Source: Acidobacteriota bacterium (GTDB lineage: Bacteria > Acidobacteriota > Terriglobia > Acidiferrales > UBA7541). From it: DNA of 64,000 nt. Made by a program: the position numbers and the translations under genes. This document shows positions 1 to 8,911 of this stretch, in pieces. The stretch is from positions 62,001 through 126,000 of the forward strand of contig JABCZR010000011.1 of NCBI GenBank assembly GCA_013289585.1, read 5' to 3'. The number at the start of each line of letters is the position of its first letter. The first letter of the stretch is position 1. Under the pieces are notes generated by a model, which did not search any database, was not told the origin of the DNA, and saw nothing but the letters and a program-made list of their open reading frames with translations.

Positions 1-1
1 C

Positions 2-532
2 ATCATCGGCAGGGGCGCGCCGGAGCTGGTGCGTTTCTGGAGCGATGCGCCTCTCGTCCGCGAGCCGGATGTCACCCTCTTTGGTCTCGAACGTCTCGAT
101 CCGCCGGAGCAGGAATTTCTCGCCAAATCGCCCATACGGCATATCGACGCAGCGAACGTCCGTTCCAGTGGCGTTGGCAAAGCTGCGCACGACGCTTTGG
201 TCCAGGTGCACGCCGACGCGCGCGAATTTGTTCTGCATCTCGATACCGATGTGATCGCCCTCGAGGATTTTTCCGCCGTCAACGTTCCCGGGAGCGGCGG
301 CATGTCTTTCGACGAAGTTCGCACCGCCTTCGTGGAATTCGCCAAGCACAAGAACCTGCTTGGCCTGGATGTAGCGCAATACAATCCAGACAAGGATGCC
401 GATGGAAGTGGCGCAGCGAAACTCGTCGATTTACTTGTCGAAGCGCTTTCGGCTCGCCTCGAGGCCCTGGCCGCGCCAGCAGCTGAACCCGCTGCGTCGG
501 CCGAATTATCTTCCTCGGAAACCACCGCGTAG
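2..532 (+). CDS. Arginase/agmatinase-family ureohydrolase, C-terminal part
   Basis: The reading frame is already open at the first bases, so the gene starts before the window; 176 residues are visible. The segment HLDTDVI followed by VPGSGGMSFDEV and GLDVAQYNP is the C-terminal metal-site and core of ureohydrolases (arginase, agmatinase, formimidoylglutamase), where Asp residues of the DxD motif bind the Mn pair. The last 25 residues are an Ala/Ser/Glu-rich tail without fold signal. Which guanidino substrate is used cannot be told because the N-terminal ligands are missing. Cytosolic enzyme of amino-acid nitrogen metabolism by family knowledge. Confidence 0.82.
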   Translation: MIGRGAPELVRFWSDAPLVREPDVTLFGLERLDPPEQEFLAKSPIRHIDAANVRSSGVGKAAHDALVQVHADAREFVLHLDTDVIALEDFSAVNVPGSGGMSFDEVRTAFVEFAKHKNLLGLDVAQYNPDKDADGSGAAKLVDLLVEALSARLEALAAPAAEPAASAELSSSETTA

Positions 533-627
533 GATTTTTCTTTGAGCAGCGAAGTTTACGGGGGCAAATTACTCCGCCGCACCCGCTCGAATCGCTCATT
601 CGAATCGCAGAAAAAATCCGCCGCCGT

Positions 628-1539
628 TCAGGAAGCCGCTGCGGCGCGCTTGCGAAGATAGCGTGCGAGTCCAAGGAAAGACAAATTGAGACCCGCGCTG
701 AAGACGTAGTGTTCCACTTCGCCAGGAGGCAAGTGCTGCGCGATTTCCGCATGCGTGACCGACATGAACGCATCCATAGCCGCGGAATCATTCGAAGCGG
801 CACGAACGCTTTTCTCCGCGAGCGCCGCCCATAGATGGAGTCGTTCCCTGAACCGCAATAGATGTTCGGCCGGACTTTCAGAGTAGCCGTAGTGCGTAAG
901 AAAAAGCCGCGACGGCTTGCGCTCAAGGATGGCCGCGAAAGAAGAATCCCAGATTTCGAGGTCAATATCCGGTGGCGGCGTAGCGGGCATTTCGTACGCA
1001 TGGCCTTCGATGCGCACGCCCGCGGTATCACCGACGAAAGCTATTCCTTCCTGATGGTCGAAATAGCTGACGTGATGCGAAGCGTGGCCGGGAGTGTACA
1101 CAACTTCCAGTTTGCGCGAGCCAAGTAAGAGCGTCTCGTTCCCATCGAGGATGCGCAGATTCTCCTCAGGAACGGGAAGCATCTCACCGAAAAGCCGCTG
1201 TAGCTCCTTGGGCCATAGCCGTTGTGCGCTGGCCAGAAGTTTGGAAGGATCGGCCATGTGCGGCGCGCCGATCTTGTGCACATAAACCCGGAGCCCGGGA
1301 TTTTCGCGAACCATTGCGCCGCTGGCTCCGGCGTGATCCATATGAATGTGCGTCAGCAGGATCGCGTCCAGATCGCGCACGGTCAGGCCGTGCGTTTGCA
1401 GTTGCTGCCGAAGAGTCTCTAGTGTCGAACCGGGGCCCGGGTCAACGAGCGCGCGATGGCCCTCCGATTCCAGCAGCGCCGCCGCGATGGTCCGCGGTTG
1501 TCCCATCCACTTGTTGTCGAGTATCGTGAGCTTGTTCAT
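628..1539 (-). CDS. MBL-fold metallo-hydrolase
   Basis: A 303-residue metallo-beta-lactamase-fold hydrolase. The HxHxDH motif is HIHMDH at about residues 64-69, later ligands are in TPGHASHH, FVGDTAG and FLTHYG, giving the full binuclear zinc set. The ATG at 1539 was chosen over an upstream in-frame start because the conserved fold begins at MNKLTILDNKWMG. The C-terminal third (after about residue 225) is helical and resembles the extra domain seen in MBL proteins that hydrolyse thioesters or lactones. Substrate unknown. It is convergent with the arginase-family gene and divergent from the methyltransferase. Confidence 0.88.
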   Translation of the reverse strand: MNKLTILDNKWMGQPRTIAAALLESEGHRALVDPGPGSTLETLRQQLQTHGLTVRDLDAILLTHIHMDHAGASGAMVRENPGLRVYVHKIGAPHMADPSKLLASAQRLWPKELQRLFGEMLPVPEENLRILDGNETLLLGSRKLEVVYTPGHASHHVSYFDHQEGIAFVGDTAGVRIEGHAYEMPATPPPDIDLEIWDSSFAAILERKPSRLFLTHYGYSESPAEHLLRFRERLHLWAALAEKSVRAASNDSAAMDAFMSVTHAEIAQHLPPGEVEHYVFSAGLNLSFLGLARYLRKRAAAAS

Positions 1540-1661
1540 AGAATTGGTGTCCGCCGCTTTGCGGCCGCCTGAAACAAAGGCCGCCAGCGACACAGTGTAA
1601 CGCAAGAGCCTGGACGCCGGACGCTTTCGGCGGATGAGATCAGTGGGCAGGAGGAGCGCAT

Positions 1662-2627
1662 TTGGAGACGGTCCCTTGTAACTTGTGCGGTTCCCGGGAG
1701 TACACCAAGGTCTACGAGATGCCGGACCGCCGTTTTTTCCGCGACGAATTTTTCGCCGTGGTCGAATGTTCGCGCTGCGGACTCGGTTTTCTCAATCCTC
1801 GCCCCTCGATTGCAGAAATCCAGAAATATTACCCGACGGAGTATTACCAGGGTCCGCCGACTTCCAGCCACGACCGCTATTTGACGCGCCGGTACACGCG
1901 GCAAGCGAACTATCTAGCGGGAGTGCAGAACGCCAGCGCGCGCAAAAAATTACTGGACGTGGGTTGCGCGAATGGAGACTTCCCGCGTTTCATGGCCGCG
2001 CGCGGCTGGGAAGTGGAAGGCGTGGAGATTTCAGAATCCACGGAAAAAATAAAAGATTTCCCGATTTACACCCAGGAACTCCAGCACATCCCCGTGAACG
2101 AGCCCACCTACGATGCCGTTACGGCCTGGGCCGTGTTCGAACACGTGCACGACCCCATGGGCTGCTTCCAAAAAGCTTCACGGATTGTAAAGCCCGCTGG
2201 GCTGTTCGTATTTCTGGTTCCGAATTTTGGCAGCATCGCTTCGCGGCATCTTTTCTGCGAGGACATTCCGCGCCACCTCTATTTCTTCACGCGCGAAACC
2301 GTAAACCAGTATTTAAACAAAACGGGATTCTCTCTGGAAAAGGAAGACAACGGCCGAAGCGTCTACAAAATGGCGCCTTACAACTGGCTCGCGTTCATGA
2401 TTCGAACGCGGATCCTCGGCAAGGGCTATAAATTTCGCGACGTGCCGCTCACCAGCAAGGAGTTCCGGAGAATCCGCAATCTGCGCCCCGGCTTGGTCAC
2501 CGCCCTGAAGTACGCGGTGTATTCTCCGGCTTCGGTAATTGACAGGATGCTGTGGCCAGCGATCGAGACCGGGCAGATCCTGCGCAAGACCTACGGCGTC
2601 AGCACCTACGTCGCAAGAAAGCTGTGA
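1662..2627 (+). CDS. Class I SAM-dependent methyltransferase with N-terminal zinc ribbon
   Basis: A 321-residue protein. Two CxxC pairs near the N-terminus (CNLCGS at 6-11, CSRCGLGF at 36-43) form a zinc-ribbon typical of sugar- or polyketide-type C-methyltransferase relatives. The Rossmann motif LLDVGCANG lies near residue 99, followed by VEGVEIS. The start codon is TTG at 1662, supported by a GAGGAG Shine-Dalgarno six bases upstream. The middle segment FEHVHDP and the FLVPNFGS loop fit the Methyltransf_23 group often found in surface-polysaccharide loci, but no such genes flank it here, so the substrate is unknown. Confidence 0.85.
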   Translation: METVPCNLCGSREYTKVYEMPDRRFFRDEFFAVVECSRCGLGFLNPRPSIAEIQKYYPTEYYQGPPTSSHDRYLTRRYTRQANYLAGVQNASARKKLLDVGCANGDFPRFMAARGWEVEGVEISESTEKIKDFPIYTQELQHIPVNEPTYDAVTAWAVFEHVHDPMGCFQKASRIVKPAGLFVFLVPNFGSIASRHLFCEDIPRHLYFFTRETVNQYLNKTGFSLEKEDNGRSVYKMAPYNWLAFMIRTRILGKGYKFRDVPLTSKEFRRIRNLRPGLVTALKYAVYSPASVIDRMLWPAIETGQILRKTYGVSTYVARKL

Positions 2628-2928
2628 GCTGGACGACGGTTGCCCGAGGCCGTCCGACAGTGCCCGGAGGCGAAGTCCCAAAAGGGACAAAGGAAATAGT
2701 TGCAGAGGATAGCCCTTGTGACATAACCTTACGGCACCGCGCTCTGTTGCTTCTGCAAGATTCTCCGGTTTTAGCAATGGTATAAGGAGAGTTATCTTTT
2801 CCAGTTGGGAGCAACGGATTCATGAATGGAGCTGCGAGGCGTCCAACTGTGTTCGCCAACTGCAGCGGTAGTGCATCGGGGCCCGAAGAGCAAGCCAAAC
2901 GGGAGCAGCGAATTTAGGGAGGAATGAG
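2628..2928. other. Intergenic leader of the OmpA-like gene
   Basis: About 300 bases with no supported gene. Its only clear signal is the AGGGAGG ribosome-binding site at 2916-2922, six bases before the ATG of the OmpA-like gene. No confident promoter hexamers or stem-loops were seen. Confidence 0.4.
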
Positions 2929-4872
2929 ATGCGTAAGTGGTTCGTAGTAGTGGCGATGAGTGTGTTTTTGGCAGGGCCGTTGGTTGCACAGGAAAAGAGC
3001 AAGGGAACTACCGACGGAAGCAATGGAACAAGTGCAGCTGCGGATAAGAATGCCGCTGCGGACAAGAGCCCCGCGCCGGGTGACACCCCCGCCAGTAGCG
3101 ACGTCACGCCGCAGAGCGGCGTGTTCGCGCTGCCGGCGACCCCGCGGCCAACCCCGTTTCCGGGGCCGGCCGATGCCACCAAGGATACGCGCTCTCCCGG
3201 GATGCTTACACCCAGGGTCGAACTTGCCTTCACCTATGATTACGTCAATTTTGCCCCTGGCAATCCGTTCGCGAATTTCAACAACAATGGCGGGGCAGTA
3301 GCGTTCACATACAATTTCTCCCGATGGATTGGATTGGTCGCCGAAGTAGGCGGGTACCAATTCACGCGCAACGCTTTCCCCCTTACGGGAAGCAATAACG
3401 GAGTGAGCGGTGGGTTTGAGTCCTATCTGTTCGGTCCGCGGCTGAACTTGCGGAAATTTAACCGCTTCGTTCCTTTCGGCGAATTCCTGATTGGTGGCGC
3501 AAGCGCGGGCTCCGTTCTGGTCGGTGCGCAGAACCAGAGCGCCTTCGCGATTGCGGCCGGCGGCGGCGTAGACATCGTGTTCACCAAGAACATCGCCTGG
3601 CGCTTCGCCCAACTAGATTACCTGATGACCACGTTCTCCGGCTCCGCGCTGGGCTCGAGTTCACGCCAGAACAACTTCCGTGCCGCCACCGGCCTGGTTC
3701 TGCGATTCGGATTCCCGGCTCCGCCGCCTCCGCCGAATCATCCGCCTGTGGCTTCGTGCGCCGTCAACCCGGCATCGGTTTACGCGGGTTCCGGCGACTC
3801 CGTGGCGGTTCATGTCACCGCCAGCGATCCGGACAACGATCCTTTGACGTATAGCTATTCCGCTACGGGTGGGGCCGTCGACGGCACTGGCGCGGACGCG
3901 CGCTGGAATTCCTCGGGTGTGGCCGTTGGTAGCTACACCGTAAGCGTGAAAGTAGACGACGGCAAGGGTGGCACGGCCTCCTGCAGCGCGGACATCAAGG
4001 TGGAAGAGAAGCCCAATCGTCCGCCCGTCGCTTCGTGCTCCACGGACCGCAGCCCCATCACCGTTGGTGAACGCACGGGTATCACCACGACCGCCAGCGA
4101 TCCGGACGGCGATCCGCTCAGCTATAGCTACACCACGAGCGGTGGACAAATTAACGGAAGCGGCCCCAAGGTCGAGTTCGATTCGACTGGTCTGCAGCCG
4201 GGAATGTATACCGTGAAGTGCGCGGTCAGTGACGGCCGCGGCGGTACAGCCGAAGGTTCGACCACAGTTGAAGTGAAGGAATCTGCGCAGATCAAGCAAC
4301 TCGAAACCAAGCTTGCCCTGCACAGCATCTACTTCCCGACCGCTCTACCGTCGGTTTCCAAACCCAACGGCGGGTTGGAGCCGAGTCAGGCTGCCACGCT
4401 GGACACGCTGGCCAGCGACTTCCTGTCTTATCTGAAGTTCAGACCGAACGCCCACTTGATCCTTGAAGGTCACGCGGACATTCGCGGCGCCAAGGATTAC
4501 AACATGAAGCTCTCCGAGCGTCGTGTGGCGCGCGCCAAGAACTACCTGATCGAAAAGGGTGTTCCCGCGGACCATATCGACCTCAAGGCCTTCGGATTTG
4601 AACAAAACATGACCGATGCCCAGGTCAAGGCCCAGATCGAGGCGGATACCGACCTCAATCCCGAGGAAAAGGCCAAGATCCTCAAGAACCTCACGACCGT
4701 TCGCCTGGCCAGTAACCGGCGCGTGGACGTCACCCTGAGCACCACTGGCGAACAGTCCGTTCGCAAGTTCCCATTCAATTCCCGCGACGCTCTGACCCTG
4801 CTCAGCAGGGGTGTTGGCGGGGCCAAGGGAACAACGCCTCCTCCGGCGCCTAAGAAGAAAGCCAACCCGTAG
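2929..4872 (+). CDS. OmpA-family outer-membrane protein with two PKD/Ig-like repeats
   Basis: A 647-residue envelope protein. A signal peptide (about residues 1-20, cleaved after VAQ) precedes an Ala/Asp/Lys-rich linker, a predicted beta-barrel with alternating aromatic strands (about 75-265), a PPPPPNHPP hinge, two homologous PKD/Ig-like repeats each opening with RPPVASC or HPPVASC and containing ASDPDxDPL, and a C-terminal OmpA peptidoglycan-binding domain (about 480-630; LILEGHADIRGAKDYN and LSERRVARAKNYL). Each repeat has a Cys pair. The expected role is anchoring the outer membrane to peptidoglycan while displaying periplasmic repeats. A perfect terminator follows, so it is probably monocistronic. 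Confidence 0.88.
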   Translation: MRKWFVVVAMSVFLAGPLVAQEKSKGTTDGSNGTSAAADKNAAADKSPAPGDTPASSDVTPQSGVFALPATPRPTPFPGPADATKDTRSPGMLTPRVELAFTYDYVNFAPGNPFANFNNNGGAVAFTYNFSRWIGLVAEVGGYQFTRNAFPLTGSNNGVSGGFESYLFGPRLNLRKFNRFVPFGEFLIGGASAGSVLVGAQNQSAFAIAAGGGVDIVFTKNIAWRFAQLDYLMTTFSGSALGSSSRQNNFRAATGLVLRFGFPAPPPPPNHPPVASCAVNPASVYAGSGDSVAVHVTASDPDNDPLTYSYSATGGAVDGTGADARWNSSGVAVGSYTVSVKVDDGKGGTASCSADIKVEEKPNRPPVASCSTDRSPITVGERTGITTTASDPDGDPLSYSYTTSGGQINGSGPKVEFDSTGLQPGMYTVKCAVSDGRGGTAEGSTTVEVKESAQIKQLETKLALHSIYFPTALPSVSKPNGGLEPSQAATLDTLASDFLSYLKFRPNAHLILEGHADIRGAKDYNMKLSERRVARAKNYLIEKGVPADHIDLKAFGFEQNMTDAQVKAQIEADTDLNPEEKAKILKNLTTVRLASNRRVDVTLSTTGEQSVRKFPFNSRDALTLLSRGVGGAKGTTPPPAPKKKANP

Positions 4873-4951
4873 AGGAAGCAGCCCTCGTCCGGAGTGACTC
4901 GTAACTCCGGGCAGGGAAACAAAACTTAAAACCATACGAGAATGAAAGCAC

Positions 4952-4990
4952 CGGGCTCCTCGAGAAAGATTCGGGGAGCCCGCTTTTTTT
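4952..4990 (+). terminator. Rho-independent terminator of the OmpA-like gene
   Basis: An 8-bp perfect stem, CGGGCTCC at 4952-4959 with GGAGCCCG at 4975-4982, is followed by C and a run of seven T. It lies 80 bases after the OmpA-like stop codon. Confidence 0.9.
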
Positions 4991-5028
4991 GCTCCGGCCT
5001 AGGAACAGAATCCTTCTGGCTCAATTCC

Positions 5029-5143
5029 CCAATTGGGCCGGATGGACAGGAAACAGCCTCAGTGCAGGCCCAAATTGGAACTCGCCAGATTGGTACTTCC
5101 ATAGCTAACGTATTGATTTATGAATATGTCCATCCGGTTTCCT
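5029..5143. repeat. Interleaved inverted repeats in intergenic DNA
   Basis: CCGGATGGACA at 5038-5048 has its exact complement TGTCCATCCGG at 5127-5137, and the adjoining AGGAAAC (5048-5054) is complemented by GTTTCCT (5137-5143). The order is A-B-A'-B', so the two stems interleave instead of nesting. A further near-perfect pair, CCAATTGGGCC (from 5029) and GGCCCAAATTGG (to 5078), lies inside. Function unknown; candidates are a structured RNA or a decayed small mobile repeat. Confidence 0.45.
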
Positions 5144-5177
5144 GAAATGGAATCCAAGATGCAAGTAATGCCAGGGA

Positions 5178-5474
5178 TTGATTCAACGGCGATTGCGCCG
5201 TGCGCAGAACGCCGTGGGTGGTACCCTGGAACCTTTCGAGAAGTGGCAGGAAAATTTCGGGGAAGTGCTTCGCCACGAATTGAATAATCCGCTGACGGGA
5301 ATCCTGGGAAACGCGGAACTGCTGCTGGCGGAAATTCACCGCAAGGATGACGGGAAACATCCCTATGGTGGACGGCAGCGGCTGGAACCCATCGCTGCAC
5401 TGGCGGTGCGTTTGCGAGAGACCGTCCGGCGACTGAGCCAGGAATGGGAGTCGCGGCGCGATCCGGTGCAGTGA
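5178..5474 (+). CDS. Isolated HisKA phospho-acceptor domain protein (stub)
   Basis: A 98-residue protein from a TTG start; the frame is closed by a TAA at 5166 just upstream. Residues 30-50 contain LRHELNNPLTGILGNAELLL, a complete histidine-kinase H-box with the phospho-accepting His at 33. The rest is helical and could complete the two-helix dimerisation hairpin. There is no sensor domain, no N/G1/G2 ATP-binding boxes, and no neighbouring kinase or regulator. It could be a phosphotransfer or dimerisation module acting in trans, or a remnant. The start is uncertain; a GTG at 5211 is an alternative. Confidence 0.6.
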   Translation: MIQRRLRRAQNAVGGTLEPFEKWQENFGEVLRHELNNPLTGILGNAELLLAEIHRKDDGKHPYGGRQRLEPIAALAVRLRETVRRLSQEWESRRDPVQ

Positions 5475-5587
5475 AGGTGAACACCGTTCTGAAAAAAATA
5501 AATTACGCTGGCTGTAATCTTCCCGGCTAAGCCATGTGTGGCGATTCAGTGCGACTCATTCCCGGCGCGCAATTCCCCGGAAAAGGT

Positions 5588-7330
5588 CTAGTTCGTTTTC
5601 TTGCTACTGGCCGCGGCGCTGTCCCAGACAACTTTTCCGCCGAACATGGTCCAAAGCACTTTGGTGTCTTTCAGTTCTTCAATCGGAACGGTCGTCACGT
5701 CGCGGTCCACGAGCACCAGGTCGGCCTGCTTGCCGGGCGCAATCGTGCCGATACGGTCCAACTGGTTCAAGGCGCGCGCGGAGTTGCGCGTATAGGCGTA
5801 GAGCATGGCGGCGCGGGGCATACGCTGCTCCGGATCCAACACGCCTTCCGGGCCTTTGCGGGTTTCCGCCTGGTAGATGGCCCAAAAGACGTTGGGACTC
5901 GAAACGGGCCAGTCACTCGCTCCGGAAATGGTTGCGCCGGCGTCGAGCATCGAACGCGCCGGGTATTGCCATTGATACACCGCAGGATCGAGGTATGGCT
6001 TCATCAATTCGATGGTGTCTCCGCTAGCTTCGGCCCACAAAAGCTGCAGCGCCGCAATCACGCCCAGCTGGCGGAAGCGAATGAAGTCTTCCGGATCGGC
6101 AAGCTGAACATGCGTGAGCGTGTGCGGCAGTCCGCTGTTTCCATTTGCCTTGCGCGCGGCCTGAATGGCGTTCAGGGATTCCTTCACCGCCAGATCTCCG
6201 AGCGCGTGGATGTGGACGATCAGTCCCTGCTTGTCCGCGGCGGTGACCAGGACCGCGAACTGCGCGGGATCGAAAAGCAGTTCGCCGGATTTCCCGGTGT
6301 TGCGGTACGGCCTGGTAAGGGCAGCGGTCTGCGAGGGATACTCCACGACGCCATCGGCAAAAACCTTGATTCCGGGCATCGCCAGTTCCGGAACGCCGGC
6401 AAATTTCGCGCGCAGTTTCTGATAGGCCGCCAGCTCCTGCGCGGGATCGTTCCGCGGATTCACGACAGGAAACGCGGCGACGTGCGCGGTCAATTCGCCA
6501 CGTTCCGCGAGGCTCTTGTAGGTGGACAGGACAGGCTCATTGGCGACGGCGTCCAGCCAGGCGGTGATTCCCATGCTGTGAAGATACTGGACGGCAGCGC
6601 GCCCTCCTTCGAGCCATTGCTCCTTGGTGGGCGCCGGCACGACGGTCCGGATCTTGCTCAAGCCGGAATCGACGGCGAATCCATTGGGCTGAAGATCGCG
6701 CCCGACTCCGTAATAGCTGCGTTCCAGGTCCGAAAGTTGGCTGACGAACTCTTTCGTTACGCCGGCCTTGTTGAGCAGAGCACGATTGGCCCAGCCGGTA
6801 TGCCCGTCCATGCCCTCGAGAAAGACGGGCTGCTGCGCATAAACTCCGGAATCAAACCGGGCATTCAGCTCGTCCGTTTTTGACCAGAAGGCCAGCGGCA
6901 AGCCGCTGACGTAAAGAATATCGCCACGCATTCCTTTGCGGTTTTTCTGCGCCGCGGCGACGAATTTGGTGAGCTGGTCCACGGATTGCATCTGATCGCC
7001 GACATCGGCGCCGGTGAGGGAGAGGCCGCCGTCCATGGGATGCGCGTGACTATCGATGAGGCCGGGCAACAAGGTTTTGCCTTGGAGATCAACGGCTTTG
7101 GCATCTTTTCCGACGGCCAGTTTGACGTCGGCGTAACTGCCGACGGCCACGATCTTGTCACCGCGGATGGCGACGGCTTCGGCGTACGGATGTTCGGGTT
7201 CGCCGGTGAAGATTTTAGCGTTGTAAAAGATACTTTCCGCTGCGGAATCGCCGGCGGACCTGGCCGATGATGTAAGAATGAATGCGGCGAGCGCGGCAAG
7301 ACAAAGACATTGAGACAACCAGCTTTTCAT
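5588..7330 (-). CDS. Secreted amidohydrolase (YtcJ-like, amidohydrolase family 3)
   Basis: A 580-residue metal-dependent hydrolase with an N-terminal signal peptide (MKSWLSQ followed by a hydrophobic core and SARSAGDSA). The start at 7330 has a GGAGG site (GGAGGATGGG before ATG); the longer frame upstream lacks one. The N-terminal beta-sandwich contains AVAIRGDKIVAVG, then the metal motif SHAHP after LPGLID, the TIM barrel with IHALGDLAV and HTLTHVQL, and the closing PGKQADLVLVDRD. The family hydrolyses exo-N-acyl or related amide/ester bonds. Substrate unknown; the signal peptide indicates a periplasmic place of action. Confidence 0.88.
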   Translation of the reverse strand: MKSWLSQCLCLAALAAFILTSSARSAGDSAAESIFYNAKIFTGEPEHPYAEAVAIRGDKIVAVGSYADVKLAVGKDAKAVDLQGKTLLPGLIDSHAHPMDGGLSLTGADVGDQMQSVDQLTKFVAAAQKNRKGMRGDILYVSGLPLAFWSKTDELNARFDSGVYAQQPVFLEGMDGHTGWANRALLNKAGVTKEFVSQLSDLERSYYGVGRDLQPNGFAVDSGLSKIRTVVPAPTKEQWLEGGRAAVQYLHSMGITAWLDAVANEPVLSTYKSLAERGELTAHVAAFPVVNPRNDPAQELAAYQKLRAKFAGVPELAMPGIKVFADGVVEYPSQTAALTRPYRNTGKSGELLFDPAQFAVLVTAADKQGLIVHIHALGDLAVKESLNAIQAARKANGNSGLPHTLTHVQLADPEDFIRFRQLGVIAALQLLWAEASGDTIELMKPYLDPAVYQWQYPARSMLDAGATISGASDWPVSSPNVFWAIYQAETRKGPEGVLDPEQRMPRAAMLYAYTRNSARALNQLDRIGTIAPGKQADLVLVDRDVTTVPIEELKDTKVLWTMFGGKVVWDSAAASSKKTN

Positions 7331-7509
7331 CCCATCCTCCGAGTGAAGGAAACGCGCAAGGCGGCAAAACCGGCAGCTTCGCCGCGGGCCAAAAGTAATT
7401 CGCTCGCCTTGCCGTATTTCCTTTGTGGCTGGCAACCTTACTTGAATTTTGGAAGCTTAGACACGGTGGTGAGAATGGTCAAGCGGATTCCAAGCCCCGC
7501 GTATGGAAT

Positions 7510-8499
7510 TCAGTGTGGAAGAGAATCTGGAGTTGCAGCGGCGGCGAAAAAAGCGAGAACGCGCCGGCGGAATTCTTCAGGCTGGAAACCCAAGGCGGCG
7601 GTGTGGAACGCGCGGGGGACAACCCAGAGCTGCCTGGGGCCGCGGGCGGCGGCGTAGATCATTTCCGAATGGCGGCAGGGCAAAGCGACGTCTTCTTCGC
7701 CGCAAATGAGCAGGACCGGAAAAGCTCGCACGGCAACGGATTTTACCGGGGAAACTTTCGCGACGGGAAAGCCGGCGAGTTTTTCGTCGCGGTACAAGAG
7801 TGTCCACGTGCCCGGGGCGAAAAGAGTTTTGCCGAGCCACGGATATTTCCGCAAGCCGGCGTAATCGTACGCGGCTTCGCGGAGATTGGCGAAGGAGGCT
7901 TCGGCGACGACGGCTTCGATGCGCGGATCCACGGCCGCGGACTGCAGAGCGATACCCGCGCCCATGGATTCGCCGAGCGCGAAGATATGTTTCGGCGCCG
8001 GGCAAGGGGAGCCAGGCCCCGACCACTGAATGGAAAGACAGGGCACGCGCTCCGAGTCGAATAGGGCATCGATGATGGCGCGAGTGTCATTGCGCTCGAG
8101 CCAGCCGTAGGTGGCGATAGGGCCGCCGCTGGCGCCGTGGGCGCGAGCGTCCATCATAATGATGCTGTAACCGGCAAGCAGAAGAAATTCGGACTGGCCG
8201 ATAACTCCAATACGATTGTCAGCGACGCCGTGGAAGAGGAGGACCCAGCTGCCGTTGGGATTCTTCGGGCGGACCTTCCAACCCTTGAGGAGCGTTCCAT
8301 CGGGTGCGCGGACATCGAAGTCGGAGCGGGTTCCTCCGGTGACAGTGAAAGAGGCGTCAGCTTCGCGGAGGAGGTCGGGGGTCAGCTCGCGGCGGATGGG
8401 GTGAAGGAAAGCGGGGCCGGCGAGCCACCCTCCGACCGCGGCGAGAAGCGGCGGAAAGAACAATAGGATAAGGGCGATGCGAATGAGGCGGCGGCGCAT
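7510..8499 (-). CDS. Membrane-anchored alpha/beta hydrolase
   Basis: A 329-residue protein starting at 8499 with MRRRLIRIALILLFF, a single N-terminal anchor. The nucleophile elbow is ALGESMGAG (GxSxG), the oxyanion strand region is WVLLFHGVADNR, the acid is in LLICGEEDVALP and the His in RAFHTAAL, so the Ser-Asp-His triad is complete. Family members are esterases, peptidases or acyl hydrolases facing the periplasm. It is the next gene upstream of the amidohydrolase on the same strand, about 180 bases apart, so the two may share a transcript. Confidence 0.85.
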   Translation of the reverse strand: MRRRLIRIALILLFFPPLLAAVGGWLAGPAFLHPIRRELTPDLLREADASFTVTGGTRSDFDVRAPDGTLLKGWKVRPKNPNGSWVLLFHGVADNRIGVIGQSEFLLLAGYSIIMMDARAHGASGGPIATYGWLERNDTRAIIDALFDSERVPCLSIQWSGPGSPCPAPKHIFALGESMGAGIALQSAAVDPRIEAVVAEASFANLREAAYDYAGLRKYPWLGKTLFAPGTWTLLYRDEKLAGFPVAKVSPVKSVAVRAFPVLLICGEEDVALPCRHSEMIYAAARGPRQLWVVPRAFHTAALGFQPEEFRRRVLAFFAAAATPDSLPH

Positions 8500-8809
8500 G
8501 TAGTGTCCCTGCAATAGGATACGAGAATGGGGTAGAGGTAGTTCAAGTAATACCTTAGGAATTGAAGAGGGTGGGGTACCCCCATACCCCGGGTGTTTTT
8601 GAAAAGAGTGCGGAAATTGTTGAAATAAAAAGGCTTATGAAACGCTCTTTGTTAGAAGAGTGAAAAAGAGCGGAAAAGAGTGCGCAAGAGATTCAAAATA
8701 AAGGTAGGAGCTGATTTGCAGCCGTTGACTACCCATCGAGATTGCAAGGTTCTGAAACTTGAAGGGTTAAAAACAAAACCAGCCGGCAGAGCCGAAGGAG
8801 TATACGAAA
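8500..8809. other. A/T-richer intergenic region with a GGGGTACCCC palindrome
   Basis: No supported gene. A perfect 10-bp palindrome GGGGTACCCC at 8573-8582 is followed by CATACCCCGGG. The stretch from about 8590 to 8770 is visibly richer in A and T than its surroundings, as expected for a promoter-bearing region or a foreign scrap. Confidence 0.35.
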
Positions 8810-8911
8810 GTGATCAAAAAAAAACGCTGGGCGGCAGGCTCTGCAGGAAGAAAAGCGGCAGCGTCGCTGCCGCACTCCAAAAAAAGGCAGACTAGTTCCC
8901 AACTCGTATAG
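8810..8911 (+). CDS. Candidate 33-residue Lys/Ala-rich basic peptide
   Basis: A short frame from GTG at 8810 (MIKKKRWAAGSAGRK..., ending SSQLV) is preceded by GAAGGAG nine bases upstream. It has eight Lys/Arg residues and no acidic ones, like short nucleic-acid-binding peptides. Against it: it overlaps the hairpin repeat at 8851-8881, and short basic frames arise by chance. Unrecognised family. Confidence 0.28.
   Translation: MIKKKRWAAGSAGRKAAASLPHSKKRQTSSQLV
8851..8881 (-). repeat. REP-like palindrome GGAGTGCGGC, copy 1
   Basis: On the minus strand it reads TTTGGAGTGCGGCAGC, a 3-base loop, GCTGCCGC and TTTTC; the stem is GCGGCAGC (8855-8862) with GCTGCCGC (8866-8873). A second copy with compensating stem changes lies at 62390-62420. 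On the minus strand it also has the shape of a terminator and may serve the gene ending at 9044. Confidence 0.55.

Noticed and set aside
4942-5145. 67-codon frame across the ompA-like terminator
   Set aside because: It runs through the terminator hairpin and the interleaved repeats; no ribosome-binding site.
5588-7330. Plus-strand frame of about 450 codons opposite the amidohydrolase
   Set aside because: The minus strand has signal peptide, metal motif and ribosome-binding site; the plus frame has none.
8680-8895. 71-codon frame in the A/T-richer gap
   Set aside because: No ribosome-binding site and runs through the REP-like hairpin; the shorter GTG frame with GAAGGAG is the better candidate.
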